A program made the position numbers and the translations under genes. A stretch of DNA of 64,000 nucleotides from Gerris lacustris (taxonomy: Eukaryota; Arthropoda; Insecta; Hemiptera; Gerridae), in NCBI GenBank assembly GCA_951217055.1, contig OX578285.1, positions 50,470,024-50,534,023 on the forward strand. The letters are read 5' to 3'. Each line of letters starts with the position of its first letter. The first letter of the stretch is position 1. Below the pieces are notes generated by a model that was not told the DNA's origin, did no database searches, and saw nothing but the letters and a program-made list of their open reading frames with translations. This document shows, one piece after another, positions 53,075 through 64,000 of the stretch.

Positions 53075-56000
53075 CTGTAACAAAAATCAACAATTAATTT
53101 ATCAATTCGAAGATTTTTTAAGTTAGTAAATTTCAATTTGAAAAATTGTTTATCTATACATGTTAAAGTCAAATACCACTAACACATAGTATCTATAGAC
53201 CGGCAAAATAGCTAGAAATTAAATTTTGGATGGCGGTTCCTCTCACCCCCTAGGTGCTTTCTAAGACATATTTTTACAACCCACCATTTCGATTCAAGAT
53301 GGCGCCCATAGTATAATTATTTGAAACCAAATCCCAAAATATAAAAATAAAATATAAATATTAATAAATATACCCACTTCCTTGAAACTCTAAAAAACCA
53401 ATACTTTTCCCGTAAAAAAAATGTTTCTCCTGTTGTCGGAATCAATTACTAATTTGGGATATTTTCAAATGATGTAATCGAAGGAGAGGAGGGTATAGAA
53501 ATAAGGGGGAAGAGATTTAATGGCATCTAGATATTATTATTGCTTGGTAAAATATCTTTAGTAAAGATGATTCTTGATAGTATTTTATAATATAAGCACA
53601 TCGAATTGAAATAATACATAAAAATTAACAGACTCCGTAGCGAAGCACGAAAATCCAGCTTTATTATGATATTCACGAAGTATTTTGATACTCTATCGAT
53701 TTATTTAATTATGCATAATATGCAACAAATATTGCTAAACATAATCATGTAATTCATTTTTATTAGATTGAGGTCCCCTGTTAGTATAGAGGGGTGTGTG
53801 TTTTCTTGGGGGGCTTCCTTACATTTATTTATCCTGTGTTTGGGTTATTACACAAAACATAACTGGAAAGTTTCAAATTTTTGCGTTGGGTATTTTTGAG
53901 GATACAGATGCTTTAACGACCTCCAAGCACAGTCAGACAAACACAAGAAATTATAAGGGTCCTCGGTTTGGTTTCGCCTAAGGACCCTAAAAACGGATAT
54001 ACCTAGAGATTATGCAAATTCAACAAAAGTTGGCCTATAAGTTGGTAAGCTATAACATTTTAAAGCACATATTCCTAAAATATACCTGTTTAAGTTGGGG
54101 AAAATAGTATTGAAATAAAAAAATAAGCCTAAACTACAACTAGGACAGGGCCATGCAGTAATCATGTAAGTACTCCTTCACAATTACCGCGTCCCATAAA
54201 ATGACCTTCTCCTATAAAGTTACCTGATCTGGTAGGCTACTTGGCATGAAGGTAATAGTTAGGGTTTTGGCTAAATGTCATCATCAGCAGAAGAATATAA
54301 AACTCTTAGTGCAATAGATATAGATGTAGTAAGTTAGAGAGACAAGGTCAAATAATAAGCCTATTTGCTTACACCTTTCCTTATAGGGGGCCTAATTGCG
54401 TGCCCTTTTGGCTGATCCATTAAATCCTTAGGGTTTAGAACTCAAAAAATTTGGTACTTGCGAAATCCGATGCAAGTAATATACATTAACAGTAAACACT
54501 TCTTAAAATTGAATTTTGAAAAAAAAACACCATATTTTCGAACTTTAGAAAAATTGTTAGGGACAGAAATCGATATGAGACATGAGATGAATCAACCCTT
54601 ATAGATCTCTCTAAGCGGCCCACACGTGCTTAGCATGGCACGTCCTGCGCCACACACTGTAAATGCAGTTCGCTCTGTGAAGTGCTTGAAGTCGGTGTTC
54701 ATACTATGATTTTTTAGTATGAACGACCAGTTATGCCTGTGGCAACCAAAAATAAAGCTTAAGCAGTTTTGTTGATTGGCGCGATACATAAAAATAGCAA
54801 GGAGAAACTGAGGAGAAGGCAAATATGGACTAAAAATTGGTTGAAGAAGAAAAATAACCTTGCACTTAACTCGCCACAAACAATGGTGATTTCTATAAAG
54901 CGTCAATAAACAACGGCAAGTAATTGGTAGACAGAAAAACAGATGTAATATTACTCATTGTCAAAAAATACAAGCAAGGATCTCTTGATGCTGGGGGACG
55001 AAATATAGCCTCAAAAGATGTTGCACTCTTAGCACTTGGCGCGAGACTGGCCCATACACTAGCATGTTAGTACAACATGTTGGAACAGGGCCGGATGGCA
55101 TGGCGCGCCGAAAATCAAACTCGTCTTGATTGTCATCGCGCCACACATTGCTATGCACTGAGACATCGACACACTGGCACGTTTCGTCCGTTTTTGGCAC
55201 GGCGTGCTTGCACGACATGCAATGCACGTGTGTATGAGCCGCTTTAGAGATAGATCAACCCTTAACAATACACTTGAATATTATAGGTTCACCTTGTAAT
55301 AATAATTCGTAGTCAGTTTCATTATTGACTGTCCTTTTTTAATAAGAAGGGATTTTAACAAATTTTCCATATAAAATGAACTTCTAAAATAATACTTTCA
55401 TCTTTTCTTTTGTTCGTCTTGGTATTATTTACTAGTTGTTTTTTCAGTAAAAAATACGAAGCGAAGAAAATAATAATAATGATCCTTTAAAGTTAAAGAA
55501 ATAATAACATGTAAATTTAGTTCTCATTGCATTTATAATTATTCGGTTTCATTTACCACAAAAGAGAATGCCAGGAAAAGAAGATTAAAGACGAGTTTAA
55601 CAAGTACTGTCTTTATTGCTTTAGTGAACTCCTGAATAATTATTACATTTTCGATTCATCTTCTTCATTTAAGAGAGCAAAACGTAATAATGACGAATGA
55701 ATGAAGATTTTATTCATTGCGTTTTTCATCAAAAATTGTTATTGAAGCGAGCGAATGAAGGCTTCATTGAATAAAATAGTACATAATGCTGTAGAAATAA
55801 CTAACTTCAAAAGTAGAGCAAATCCCTATCCCTTATTCTAGTAACCGGCGGGCCGGTTTTAGAGTATGAGAGGATGATGTAGAGCGGGCCCCCTCCCATT
55901 TTTTTTACTGAAAATGGAGGAGCGGGGGGGGGGGGGGGGCATTTGGGAGGGATATTTGGACGTACAAATATTTGATTTATAAAAAAATATTTATCAAATA

Positions 56001-59000
56001 TTGTTTCTCTCCTGGCTCCCTGAGACGAATAAAGCAGTCCAGTATACGAAGCTATGATTTGGGCATATAGTATAATACTAAATCAAATAGCTAGGATATT
56101 TGGTATGGTTGTTCATCAATTGTAAATGAATATATCAATGGTCCGGAAATTCCTGAGAGGAGGGTATGACCACCATTTTAGAAAATAGGTCCAATTTTTC
56201 ATGTTATCCCAAATATTTAGAAAAAGGTTGGGCTACTACGGAACATTTACCTTAAAAAGTTAAACCATTAGAATTCTTGGAAAGTTTACAATAAAACTAT
56301 GTTTATTTTTTTTAGGTTTTACATAAGCTGGTTCTAATTACAAGAAAAATCAAAATTGCTGGGAATAATTTACAAATACGTTAATTAAAATTGTACTTAA
56401 AAAGGAAAAAAAAGGAAATGTTTTTATGATGAATGGGACCTAATTTATAGAGAAAAAATTACTTTTAATTAAGTGACCTAAATAACATTTTATGTAAAAC
56501 CAATCTTTCTAGATATTTGTGAAAAAAAAATGTAACCATTTTCCAAGGCCATAGCTTCCCCTAAAAACTTTCTGGACTTAATATGTTCAATTTCAAACAT
56601 CAATGATCTATATCAAAACTATGACATATATCAAAACTTTCTAATTTAGATCCGCAATGTTTCCTTTGTTAACTGGACTAAGATTGAATATTTTTACTTT
56701 AAAACAAAGATTTTTGTCACGTTCTCTAAGAATAAGTAGGATTTCCTTCCAACTTCCAAGGTTACCGATTACAAAAAAAATATTTTGTGGTGCGGGCCCC
56801 CTTGTGGCCCTAGGAGGACGCCTATGTCGTCTATGCCTAAATCCGGCCCTGAACAGTTACTCCACACACGTCGGATTTATCACAAAACTTTTCCAAGTAA
56901 CCGACGCAGCCAAGGTTGCAAATTTAAAAAAAAGACTTCTTTACCGTACATCTACATCTGAATTTACTCTCGCTATGCATAGCAAATCGCTTATTCGCTA
57001 CTCCATAACTGAGCCCATAATTGAACGCTTGGGCTTTATAATCGTATCCAATCCCTTCAGACCTAAAAAAGAATTAAAAACACTCCTTTCTTGTTTTGAA
57101 CTTAGGACCGACCTCAAAGTCCCGTTTGTCAAGCAACATAATGTCTCTCTTTATTAAAAGAGTGAGGACTAATAAAACAAGTGAATAAAGTAAGTTTGTC
57201 ATTCTACTGTCACAGTATAATATAATAGAAAGAAATACATTTATGAAAAATAAACATATTGAAGAGGACATAATTTTCTCTTTCTACCTGTCAGTTCCTT
57301 CATTCTTTCTCTGGTTACAATGGGTTTGTGGCCTCCATGGGTATCACCAACTAAATAAACACTTTTTTAGATAAACTAGGTTAAGTGAATCATACCATCC
57401 AAGACTTCTTTATTGTAAGGTTCTTCCTCTGACAATTTAATATTTCTATATAAAAAAATATTTCATTTTTATCAGGTTTTGCACCTTATCATATTTTGTT
57501 GTATATGACTTTTTGTTTTTTCCTATATTTGGGGAATATTTTGAGTTAAAATCCTCGAATAAACGCTATGTGATTGTGTTTGTACCTTTGGCTATTATCC
57601 ATTGGAAACTTAAAGCATTGTTACTCAGAGTAGGTTTTGTAGACATGTTCATTTAATTAATTTGCGGCTAGGTTCTCTGGTGTGCGTTTTTCATGTGCAG
57701 TTGTGGGGGCAATACTAGTAAAATATTAAACTGTTGTATCCAATCATCGGTGATGGCCAAAACGATTCTATGATACTTGCTATAAGCTTTTTATAGTATT
57801 TAGTTGTTTCTGCTAAGCTTTTGTTACTTATCTTATTGCGTAGGCTTCCGCGGTTAATGTCATCATTAAGTTTTAGGTCTTCCAGTGGTGACCGCGTCAT
57901 GTTCGAAGAGTTTTCCGATGTTTCGCTTCTATGCTGGAGGCATCTTCAGGGTTGGACATGTTGCTCTAAGCGAGGGACAACGTGGACCAGAGAGAATGGT
58001 CAACATTGAAGTTAATATCTTCAATTCTGGGTCTGAGGCAATATCTGTTGCGTGTTGCATCAGATATTGCATCAGCCAGAGCAGGTGTAGGAGATGCCTG
58101 ATGGTTTGGATTGCTCACTGGGCTGTAGGTAGGTTGATCCTTGTCTTTACCTGTGTTAAGGGTGGCGATTAGGGGTTTCCATGTTCTGGGGAGCTTGAAC
58201 CCATCTCTTCCCTGTTAAAATTTTCTGGCTTTTTCTCGATTTCAATGGCCTCTCGAAAGAGTCTATTAAAATACCCCGGTACTGGTGCCAATACTCTGGA
58301 CTTACCACAGCTGCACGGAATCTCGTATACCCCATTAGTTTTAAGATGTAACGGGTCCTTCGCTGTTCCAAGGAAGTTTTTCACCGTGTTGCTTGTTGTG
58401 AAGGTGGTCCGTATCTCGTGCTTCCTTAAGATATTTGCTATCTTGTCGGTGGTACCTTTGACGAAAGGAAGATATGCTTTCTTTTCTGGTGGGGCGTCTG
58501 TGGTGGCTCTTTCTTGGACTTCAGGGTTTTCCAGTCGGCGGATGACCTTGCCTATTTCTTTTGTCTGGAAACCATTTTTAGTCAACGCGTTGTGGAGGTG
58601 TTGTTTTTCTTGTTCCCAAGACTTCTTGTCACCGACACCAGTGAGTTTATTACTGCCATTTTCTGAGCCGGATAGTGGTGGGAGTTAGCATTCAGATATC
58701 TGTCCGTATGTGTAGGCTTCCTGTAGACTTTGTGGCCTATGGTGCCATCGATATTTTTGGTGATTAGGACATCGAGGAAGGGGAGTTGTCCGTTTTCCTC
58801 GATCTTCATTGTGAACTTGATGTTACAATGGCCGGAGTTCATGTCTCCACACCAGGAATATATCGTCCACATACCTCCACCAACATAAGGGTTGTAATGG
58901 CGCTGACGCTAAACTTATTTTCTCAAAGTCTTCCATGAAGATGTTGGCTGCTACTGGGGACAGCGGGCTGCCCATCGGAGATCCATATTTTTGTTTGAAG

Positions 59001-62000
59001 AACACTCCATAAAAAAGAAAGTAGGTTGACCGTAGACAGCTCTCTGCTAGTGCTGCTTTATCTTCAGGGAGAATTTCTCTAATCAGAGCGATGGTGTCTG
59101 CGATGGGAATGTTAGTGAATTACGAGACTACATCGAAACTAACAAGTAGGCCTTCAGATTGTAGGCTAAGAGATTTTAGTTTTATTACAAAATGTGTGGA
59201 GTTCTTTACAAAGCTGGGAGACTTGCCTGTGTGAGGTTGGAGTTCTTCTGCCAAGTATCTAGCTATTTTGTGTGTGACCGATCCTATAGCACTGACAATG
59301 GGCCTCATTGGTGTATCTGATTTATAAATCTTAGGTAGTCTATAGAGTCGTGGAGGAATGGGGTCCTGACAGATCAGATTCCTTTTCTTATTTTCTTCTA
59401 TTGTGGAGGGTTTGATTAGCTTATTTGCCTCATTTTTGATCTTGTTGGTAGGGTTCCTGATTTTAAGGTAAATCGTATCTTCTATGAGTTTCTTCATCTT
59501 TCTTTTGTAGCTGTCTGTATCCATTATAACAGTGCCGTTACCCTAATCTGCTGGAAGGATGGTTATTTCAGGGTCTTCCCTCAGGGTCTTTAGGGCTCTT
59601 AGCTCTGCTTTTGTGATGTTGCAGGTGGGAGGTTTAGCTCTGCGGACTATCGAAGAAACATCCTGACGGATTTCTTCCGCCACTTCCTTCGGAAGTCTCA
59701 TGATGGCAGACTCAACTCCACTTTTTTTGGAGTTGTTGATCCACTCCACTTTTGTTACTTAGTTGTTGTTTGATCCTCTGGATTAGAATGGACTGTATCA
59801 GGGGATTTCCTGTAAGGGGAAAGGTAAAGAACAAGTTAAAGGTAAAGAAGGAAAGTTTAAGAAATAAAAGCCAATTGGCACTCACAAAAATTACTGTACA
59901 GACGCTCGTTGTCACTTCCGGGTCTAGCACGGAACTCCTATCAGATCTTGGCCGGGGAGAGCAGAGGCGACCGGAGATAACACTTCCGTTGAGTGGGGGC
60001 AGGTGATTCTAGTTCACGCCCTTTCTCCATAGATCGCGCCTCTAGTTCCGTTTAGGGAAAGGAAAGGTTTCAGTTGGGAGATGAGGATCGTACAGTTGTT
60101 CTATTTAGTTATTTTTTACTTAGCTGTTGTTACTTAGTTATTGCATTTAGTTGTTTGTACTTAGCTGTTGTTACGTAGCTGTTGTATTTAGTTGTTTGCA
60201 CATAGCCATTGTTACTTAGTTGTTGTATTTAGTTGTTTGTGCTTTGCTGTTGTTACTTAGTTGTTGTATTTAGTTGTTTGTACTTAGTTGTTGTTACTTA
60301 GTTGTTGTATTTAGTTGTTTGTACTTAGCTGTTGTTACTTAGTTGTTGTATTTAGTTGTTTGTACTTAGCTGTTGTTACTTAGTTGTTGTATTTAGTTGT
60401 TTGCACATAGCCATTGTTACTTAGTTGTTGTATATAGTTGTTTGTGCTTTGCTGTTGTTACTTAGTTGTTGTATTTAGTTGTTTGTACTTAGCTGTTGCT
60501 ACTTAGTTGTTGTATTTAGTTGTTTGCACTTAGCTGTTGTTATTTAGTTGTTTGCACTTAGCTGTTGTTACTTAGTTGTTGTATTTAGTTGTTTGTACTT
60601 AGCTGTTGTTACTTAGTCGTTGTATTTAGTTGTTTGTACTTAGCTGTTGTTATTTAGTTGTTTGCACTTAGCTGTTGTTACTTAGTCGTTGTATTTAGTT
60701 GTTTGCACTTAGCTGTTGTTACTTAGTTGTTGTATTTAGTTGATTGCACTTAGCTGTTGTTACTTAGTCGTTGTATTTAGTTGATTGCACTTAGCTGTTG
60801 TTACGTAGTCGCTGGATTTAGTTTTTTGTACTTAGTCATTTATTTAATCGAGTAGTGCGACCATGTCGCACCTCGAAATGATTTCATATTGCTAAGCTAA
60901 GGCAACCACATTTATTCCAATAAAAATAAATGTTTCAATAAATTCTTCAAATAGATATAATAACTTATCTAAATAGATATCTAAATATATTTACTTAATT
61001 TTACTTTTTTTTCTAAATATAAAATTAAAGCCGTGGTCACGGACCTAAGTGCTTTGTATTATATAAACCAATTGCATAATCCATTAAACACGTCCGTAAA
61101 TTAAATTTAGTAGGTTAGCAAGACGAGACGTAGGACGTAGGCGTAGGCATGCATATATACAATAGAGTAATACAGAATAAAAATTAATTCTACCTACTAT
61201 TAAATTAAATCAATCAATTACCTGTATTTCCATTTGCAATCTGGATTTCATATCTATAATTATTTGCTCGAAATTTCTTATTTCATTTTGCAACCGCCTT
61301 GCGATTAATAGGTAATTTCCCTGGAAACAAAAATGTATGCTTTTATATTGATCGTGACATTCAATCATATTTTAAGCAAAGGTCAAAAAAGATTTTATTT
61401 TGTTTGAAAAGATTTAAAAGGCTATTTTTTTAAAATCAAATTACAGTATAAAGACAATTGGTACTTATGGTCTTTATGACCCATTTATTGCTGTCTGAAA
61501 CGTCGGCGTCGCTTACACATTTTGTAACAATTGAAAATAGTGCTATTGTATCTCTGGCACTGCACTGATGAAATAAATACCATATTGATGATATAAAGCA
61601 AAGGCGTATCCAGCGGCTAGGTTTAGAGGGGGAGGGCACATTCTAAGTCAGTTTAGATTGTGGAGGGGGGGGGGGGGGGGTTAGATTCGTAGTGGTAACA
61701 AGAAAAGGGAAAACTACTTATTGAACAAAGCAGCTGCCCCCCCCCCCAAAAAAATACAACTAATAAACAAAAAGAGAAATACTTCTTGCATACGAGTCCG
61801 CAAGACAGTGAGACATTTTCATGTTTTCGCTCTGCGTAAACTACCGATATAAAATTAAATAAAATCGGTAATTTATTCAAGTAATTGATAAAAGTAGGTG
61901 GAAGATAATTTTTATTCTTATCTCCACACCGGCACTGCCCCCTATCCCCCCCCCCCCCCCCCCCCCCCGGCCACCCCTGACAGTCTCAAATAAAGGTTCT

Positions 62001-62269
62001 TTTGGGGGGATCGTTTATAACCCATAATCCCATAATAAATTAAATTTCCTACAACAAGCTAGGAGAGCATTTACCGCTCTTGAAGGTAGATACTTAGTCT
62101 TCCAATGAAGAGGAGATTCTTTAGCTTCGGCTTTGGTAACGGCAAGCTGTTCTTTGCTGGCACTGATACTTTCATTTCTAAGCTGGTTGCCGACTAATTC
62201 CTGTTCGGCTTTTAAAAATTCACATTCCTTTCTGTCAATGTCGCATAACATTTGCCATTGCAAGTCCAC
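52973..62269 (-). CDS. Coiled-coil protein, C-terminal part (3 exons seen)
   Basis: Minus-strand exons 62269-62075, 61320-61222 and 53074-52973 join in phase 0 to give 131 C-terminal residues; the 5' part is beyond the window. The sequence is a charged heptad-like coiled coil (DRKECEFLKAEQELVGNQLR, RRLQNEIRNFEQIIIDMKSR) with a short polar tail. No catalytic or named domain is visible. I do not recognise the family; a cytoskeletal or axonemal/centrosomal role would be typical for such sequence but is only a guess. The last intron is 8.1 kb and holds a Penelope-like element and a minisatellite. Exon phases and splice sites agree, so the gene itself is fairly sure. Confidence 0.65.
53240..53670 (-). 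repeat. Reverse relative of the non-LTR/SINE-type repeat at 9885
   Basis: On minus it starts 'AAAGCTGGATTTTCGTGC' and 'TTCGCTACGGAG' and shares 'CTTATTTCTATACCC' and 'ATCTAGAT' words in order with 9885-10080. Confidence 0.55.
53800..53995 (+). repeat. Tail of a hairpin-tailed repeat relative
   Basis: Ends 'CAGTCAGACAAACACAAG', then AGGGTCC, a loop with GGTTTCGCCTA, and GGACCCT plus A residues. Third version of the same 3' hairpin. Confidence 0.6.
54590..55262 (+). mobile_element. Non-autonomous Harbinger-like element
   Basis: Inverted ends 'GATCTCTCTAAGCGGC' and 'GCCGCTTTAGAGATAGATC', with related outer sequence 'AACCCTTA' on both sides. Arms are rich in GC motifs such as 'GGCGCG' and 'GCACGT'. 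The centre reads SKEKLRRRQIWTKNWLKKKN on plus near 54790, like the basic N-terminus of PIF/Harbinger transposases. The rest of the transposase is missing. Confidence 0.5.
55263..56656. other. Intron stretch with a poly(G) run
   Basis: AT-rich with a run of about 15 G at 55925. 'GGGCCGGTTTTAGAG' at 55855 and 'AAATCCGGCCCTG' at 56840 may be the two ends of a ~1-kb hAT-type element (CAGGGCCGG termini), but no target duplication was found. Confidence 0.4.
56657..57157 (+). CDS. Unrecognised open frame, 166 codons
   Basis: The first third lies in the suspected hAT-type element; the second part (FITKLFQVTDAAKVANLKKR ... KVPFVKQHNVSLY) has a fairly protein-like composition. I do not recognise it, no splice or start context supports it, and it lies in an intron of the minus-strand coiled-coil gene. 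It could be a captured or old transposon fragment. Confidence 0.15.
   Translation: MFPLLTGLRLNIFTLKQRFLSRSLRISRISFQLPRLPITKKIFCGAGPLVALGGRLCRLCLNPALNSYSTHVGFITKLFQVTDAAKVANLKKRLLYRTSTSEFTLAMHSKSLIRYSITEPIIERLGFIIVSNPFRPKKELKTLLSCFELRTDLKVPFVKQHNVSLY
57715..59930 (-). mobile_element. Penelope-like retroelement, defective
   Basis: A reverse transcriptase and an endonuclease remnant read on minus, followed downstream by CTGAAGA...GAAAC (57949-57921), the terminal motif also seen in the foldbacks at 5812. Right-hand material at 59750-60010 is the presumed 5' region. Lesions include a stop in the reverse transcriptase, a frameshift after the YVDD box and a deletion in the endonuclease. In the last intron of the coiled-coil gene, same strand. 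Confidence 0.85.
58169..59749 (-). pseudogene. Penelope reverse transcriptase and GIY-YIG remnant
   Basis: In order on minus: LKTLREDPEITILPAD (N-terminal box), PRLYRLPKIYKSDTPMRPIV, SFDVVS then a stop codon just before FTNIP, KYGSPMGSPLSPVAANIFME, WRYVDDIFLVW (the YxDD polymerase box), a frameshift, QLPFLDVLI, VYRKPTHTDRYLNANSHH, and in a third frame NGVYEIPCSCGK followed directly by SRVLAPVPGYFNRLFREAIE. The last junction lacks the YIG...R...H middle expected in Penelope endonucleases. These motifs identify the family firmly; the copy is inactive. Confidence 0.88.
60090..60840. repeat. 41-base minisatellite
   Basis: About 18 units built from TTACTTAGTTGTTGTATTTA and GTTGTTTGTACTTAGCTGTTG, with shorter variants where one half-unit is lost and GCACATAGCCATTG variants at regular places (60200, 60405), a sign of higher-order duplication. 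Confidence 0.92.
60845..61060 (-). repeat. Dispersed repeat shared with 27120-27300
   Basis: Shares, on the opposite strand, 'ACCTCGAAATGATTT', 'GCTAAGCTAAGGCAACCACA', 'TTTATTCCAATAAAAATA' and 'TACTTAATTTTACTTTTTTT'. It directly follows the minisatellite. Confidence 0.75.
61222..61320 (-). CDS. Coiled-coil gene, penultimate exon
   Basis: Follows TTGTTTCCAG on minus, ends ATACAG|GTAATT, 33 codons in phase 0: GNYLLIARRLQNEIRNFEQI then IIDMKSRLQMEIQ. Strong coiled-coil pattern. Confidence 0.7.
61600..61980. repeat. Poly(G) and poly(C) tracts between coiled-coil exons
   Basis: G run at about 61663-61680 and C runs at 61737-61747 and 61947-61968. 'AGGCGTATCCAGCGGCTAGG' and 'GGCCACCCCTGACAG' beside them resemble MITE ends. 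Confidence 0.7.
62075..62269 (-). CDS. Coiled-coil gene, third exon from the end
   Basis: Follows TATTTTCCAG on minus, ends AGAGCG|GTAAAT, 65 codons: VDLQWQMLCDIDRKECEFLK, AEQELVGNQLRNESISASKE and QLAVTKAEAKESPLHWKTKY LPSRA. Upstream exons were not found in the remaining 1.7 kb, which is repeat. Confidence 0.65.
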
Positions 62270-62883
62270 CTGGAAAATAGAACAATTTACAACCCCCGAT
62301 TTAGATAATGATTATAATTAAATTTGAATTTACGGTTACAAGTCACAAGATGTTTAAATACCACAAATCATTTTCGATTTAGAAATATGACTACTTAGGT
62401 GAATAGACCAACTTTACCCTTTTTACAGCATCATTATTAGTGCCTTATATTATAACATAATATGTATTCAGAATATATATAATGGCATTATGTATCTCAT
62501 TCCCCCGTTTATATGTCCGACAAATTACAGATTTAATTTATGATTTAAGTATTATTATATTATTAAACGAACTTCAAAGATATTATGTATGCATAAACAA
62601 TGATCTTAAACTACATTCTTAAGGATAGATTAACCCACGTTACATTCTTGCATTGCGGTCGGTCTAAAGAGTATGTAGTAAAAATCAGGTATGAAAAGTC
62701 AAATATTTTTCATTTTAGCTATATTACAACGTTTTCATGAGTTTTCAAAATCGTTTTGAAAACTGTTTTGGTTTCAAACCGAAAGTTTTTCCATGAGGAG
62801 TTTCCAAAACAGTTTTCACAACAATTTTGAAAACTATAAACTCCCAGATTATGGTTCCAGACTTATGGTTGTCAGGTTATCAT

Positions 62884-63751
62884 CAGAGACCTTCAAATGC
62901 CTTTTTGCCATGGCGCCATACTAAAATGCCACATTTTGCCTATTTTTCGGTAAAAAGCCACATTTTGCCGATTTTCGGTAAAATGCCACACTTTTTGCCA
63001 CATTATTAGTAATATTCTAAGGGGTTCTGCTACAACCCATAAAACCAGGTAAGATACGCTCTTGCAGGGCAGGATTACAAGGTGCTGAGGATTCCCCAAG
63101 TGACGTGGATTCCTATCTTAGGGTAGTGACACACTTCGTCATTTGGGTAGCGCCACTCGAGTGGTGCTACCCAATCACCAATGAGAATAGAATGCAACCT
63201 ACCACACGAAGTGGCGCCACACGCCGGGTAGCACTACCCGGTCCACCGTCCCTCTGTCTAGCCGCTACCTGCAGGTGGCGCCACCCGGTCAGCCCATTGT
63301 TTTCAATTGAACCCGTCAGACGTTGCCATCCAAGCCACTGCCACTCAGTCCCCCACTCCTTCAATCAAATCAGGGGTAAACTGCATCCCTCATATAAGTG
63401 TCTTTACTGGTCTAACTGTTCTTCAATATTCTAAGCAATTCGTTGAAAGTTCCACACGACATTTGGCAAAAATTGTTACTGTCCTCTTTGATACGAGGTA
63501 GGTACAACACTGTATGAAACAAACTATAGTAGATATTCTTTTTGTCTGATATTATTCGAAGAACCCAAAAACGCCTTTTTTCTTTTTTATTTCAACATAA
63601 TGATATGCATGCACAGCTATCTCCTCCGGGTCCATTACACGACAGGAAAGTTGAAAAATAAATTCCACATTTGGCAAAAATAAGTGCCATATTGCCACAC
63701 TTTTTAGTGCCACATTTCATAAAAATAAATGCTACATTTTGAAGGTCTCTG
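62884..63751. mobile_element. Non-autonomous hAT element, 868 bases
   Basis: Ends CAGAGACCTTCAAA and TTTGAAGGTCTCTG with the 8-base duplication GTTATCAT on both sides. Inside each end are several 'AATGCCACATTTTGCC' words. The centre (63110-63370) is GC-rich with GTGGCGCCAC modules and may be a further insertion. No transposase. Confidence 0.85.
63143..63174. repeat. 32-base palindrome around CTCGAG
   Basis: TTGGGTAGCGCCACT and its complement meet at CTCGAG, with one mismatched pair. It lies in the GC-rich centre of the hAT element. Similar half-sites (GGGTAGCACTACCC, GTGGCGCCAC) follow. Confidence 0.75.
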
Positions 63752-64000
63752 GTTATCATAATATCTCTGCTCATATTGCGCATGTGTTAATTCTGTTTTA
63801 AATTCAATATCTGTTTCCATGCTGTTTTTTCAGAACACAAAACCAAAAATTTGCTGTTGTGACCTTGAACTTAAAACGTTTTATCACTGTTTTCATAGGG
63901 TTTTGAATACCAAAACGGTTTTCAAAATGGTTTTGAAAAAATTGAAACGTAGTATATTATAAACACTTTAATTACAAAATATAAACAAGTGAGGCTGATG

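Larger units (their letters stand above)
62670..63960. mobile_element. Foldback element with TTTTGAAAAC repeats, interrupted
   Basis: Left 'TTTTCAAAATCGTTTTGAAA' and right 'CGGTTTTCAAAATGGTTTTG' are related inverted ends built of TTTTGAAAAC words. The hAT element at 62884 splits it. Confidence 0.55.

Noticed and set aside
60090..60840. CRISPR array
   Set aside because: Units are contiguous tandem repeats without unique spacers, in a eukaryotic intron.

Overview
The window is AT-rich, intron-rich eukaryotic DNA crowded with transposable elements. The gene content (an IL-16/PDZD2-like PDZ protein and a prenylcysteine oxidase) and the element spectrum (PIF/Harbinger with a MADF partner, mariner, hAT MITEs, Penelope-like and non-LTR elements) point to an arthropod, most likely an insect. 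I cannot name the species. No bacterial, viral or CRISPR features were seen.

Three spliced genes can be supported. (1) A plus-strand PDZ scaffold gene runs from about 9150 to 28614. It has eight coding exons with matching splice phases: a GC-rich exon with PDZ1, a 41-base exon, one 2.2-kb exon encoding a disordered linker, and five small exons encoding a C-terminal PDZ2-PDZ3 pair that resembles pro-interleukin-16/PDZD2. From the first in-frame Met at 9205 it gives 1167 residues. (2) A minus-strand prenylcysteine oxidase gene runs from 45028 down to 31151 in five exons. It encodes 468 residues with a signal peptide and a Rossmann FAD fold. Genes 1 and 2 are convergent. (3) The last three exons of a minus-strand coiled-coil protein of unknown identity lie between 62269 and 52973. 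Its 5' part is beyond the right edge of the window.

Nearly everything else is repeat. Region by region: 1-9.1 kb holds microsatellites, a dispersed hairpin-tailed repeat, a 70-base palindrome, and two foldbacks of Penelope-like character. The introns of gene 1 (9.8-28.4 kb) hold MITEs, a decayed PIF/Harbinger pair broken by smaller MITEs, a repeat-in-satellite-in-repeat nest (13.1-15.7 kb), three copies of a ~570-base composite element carrying a short coding start, and foldbacks with hammerhead-like motifs. The introns of gene 2 (32-45 kb) hold a mariner remnant, a 1.7-kb foldback with an 8-base target duplication, 83- and 119-base palindromic tandem arrays, a nested hAT element, a non-LTR retrotransposon tail and a 1.46-kb TIR element. 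From 45 to 53 kb there are G-rich tracts, a 1.8-kb TIR element, a tRNA-like duplicated block and a 133-base tandem array. The introns of gene 3 (53-62 kb) hold a Harbinger remnant, a broken Penelope-like retroelement and a 41-base minisatellite. At 62.7-64 kb is a hAT element nested in another foldback.

Genes 1 to 3 show no sign of acting in one pathway. Gene 1 is a cytoplasmic adaptor, gene 2 a secretory/lysosomal flavoenzyme and gene 3 a structural coiled coil. The most unusual signals are structural: palindromes whose arms changed together between dispersed copies, a repeat-family 3' hairpin with paired substitutions, and ribozyme-like cores at retroelement ends.
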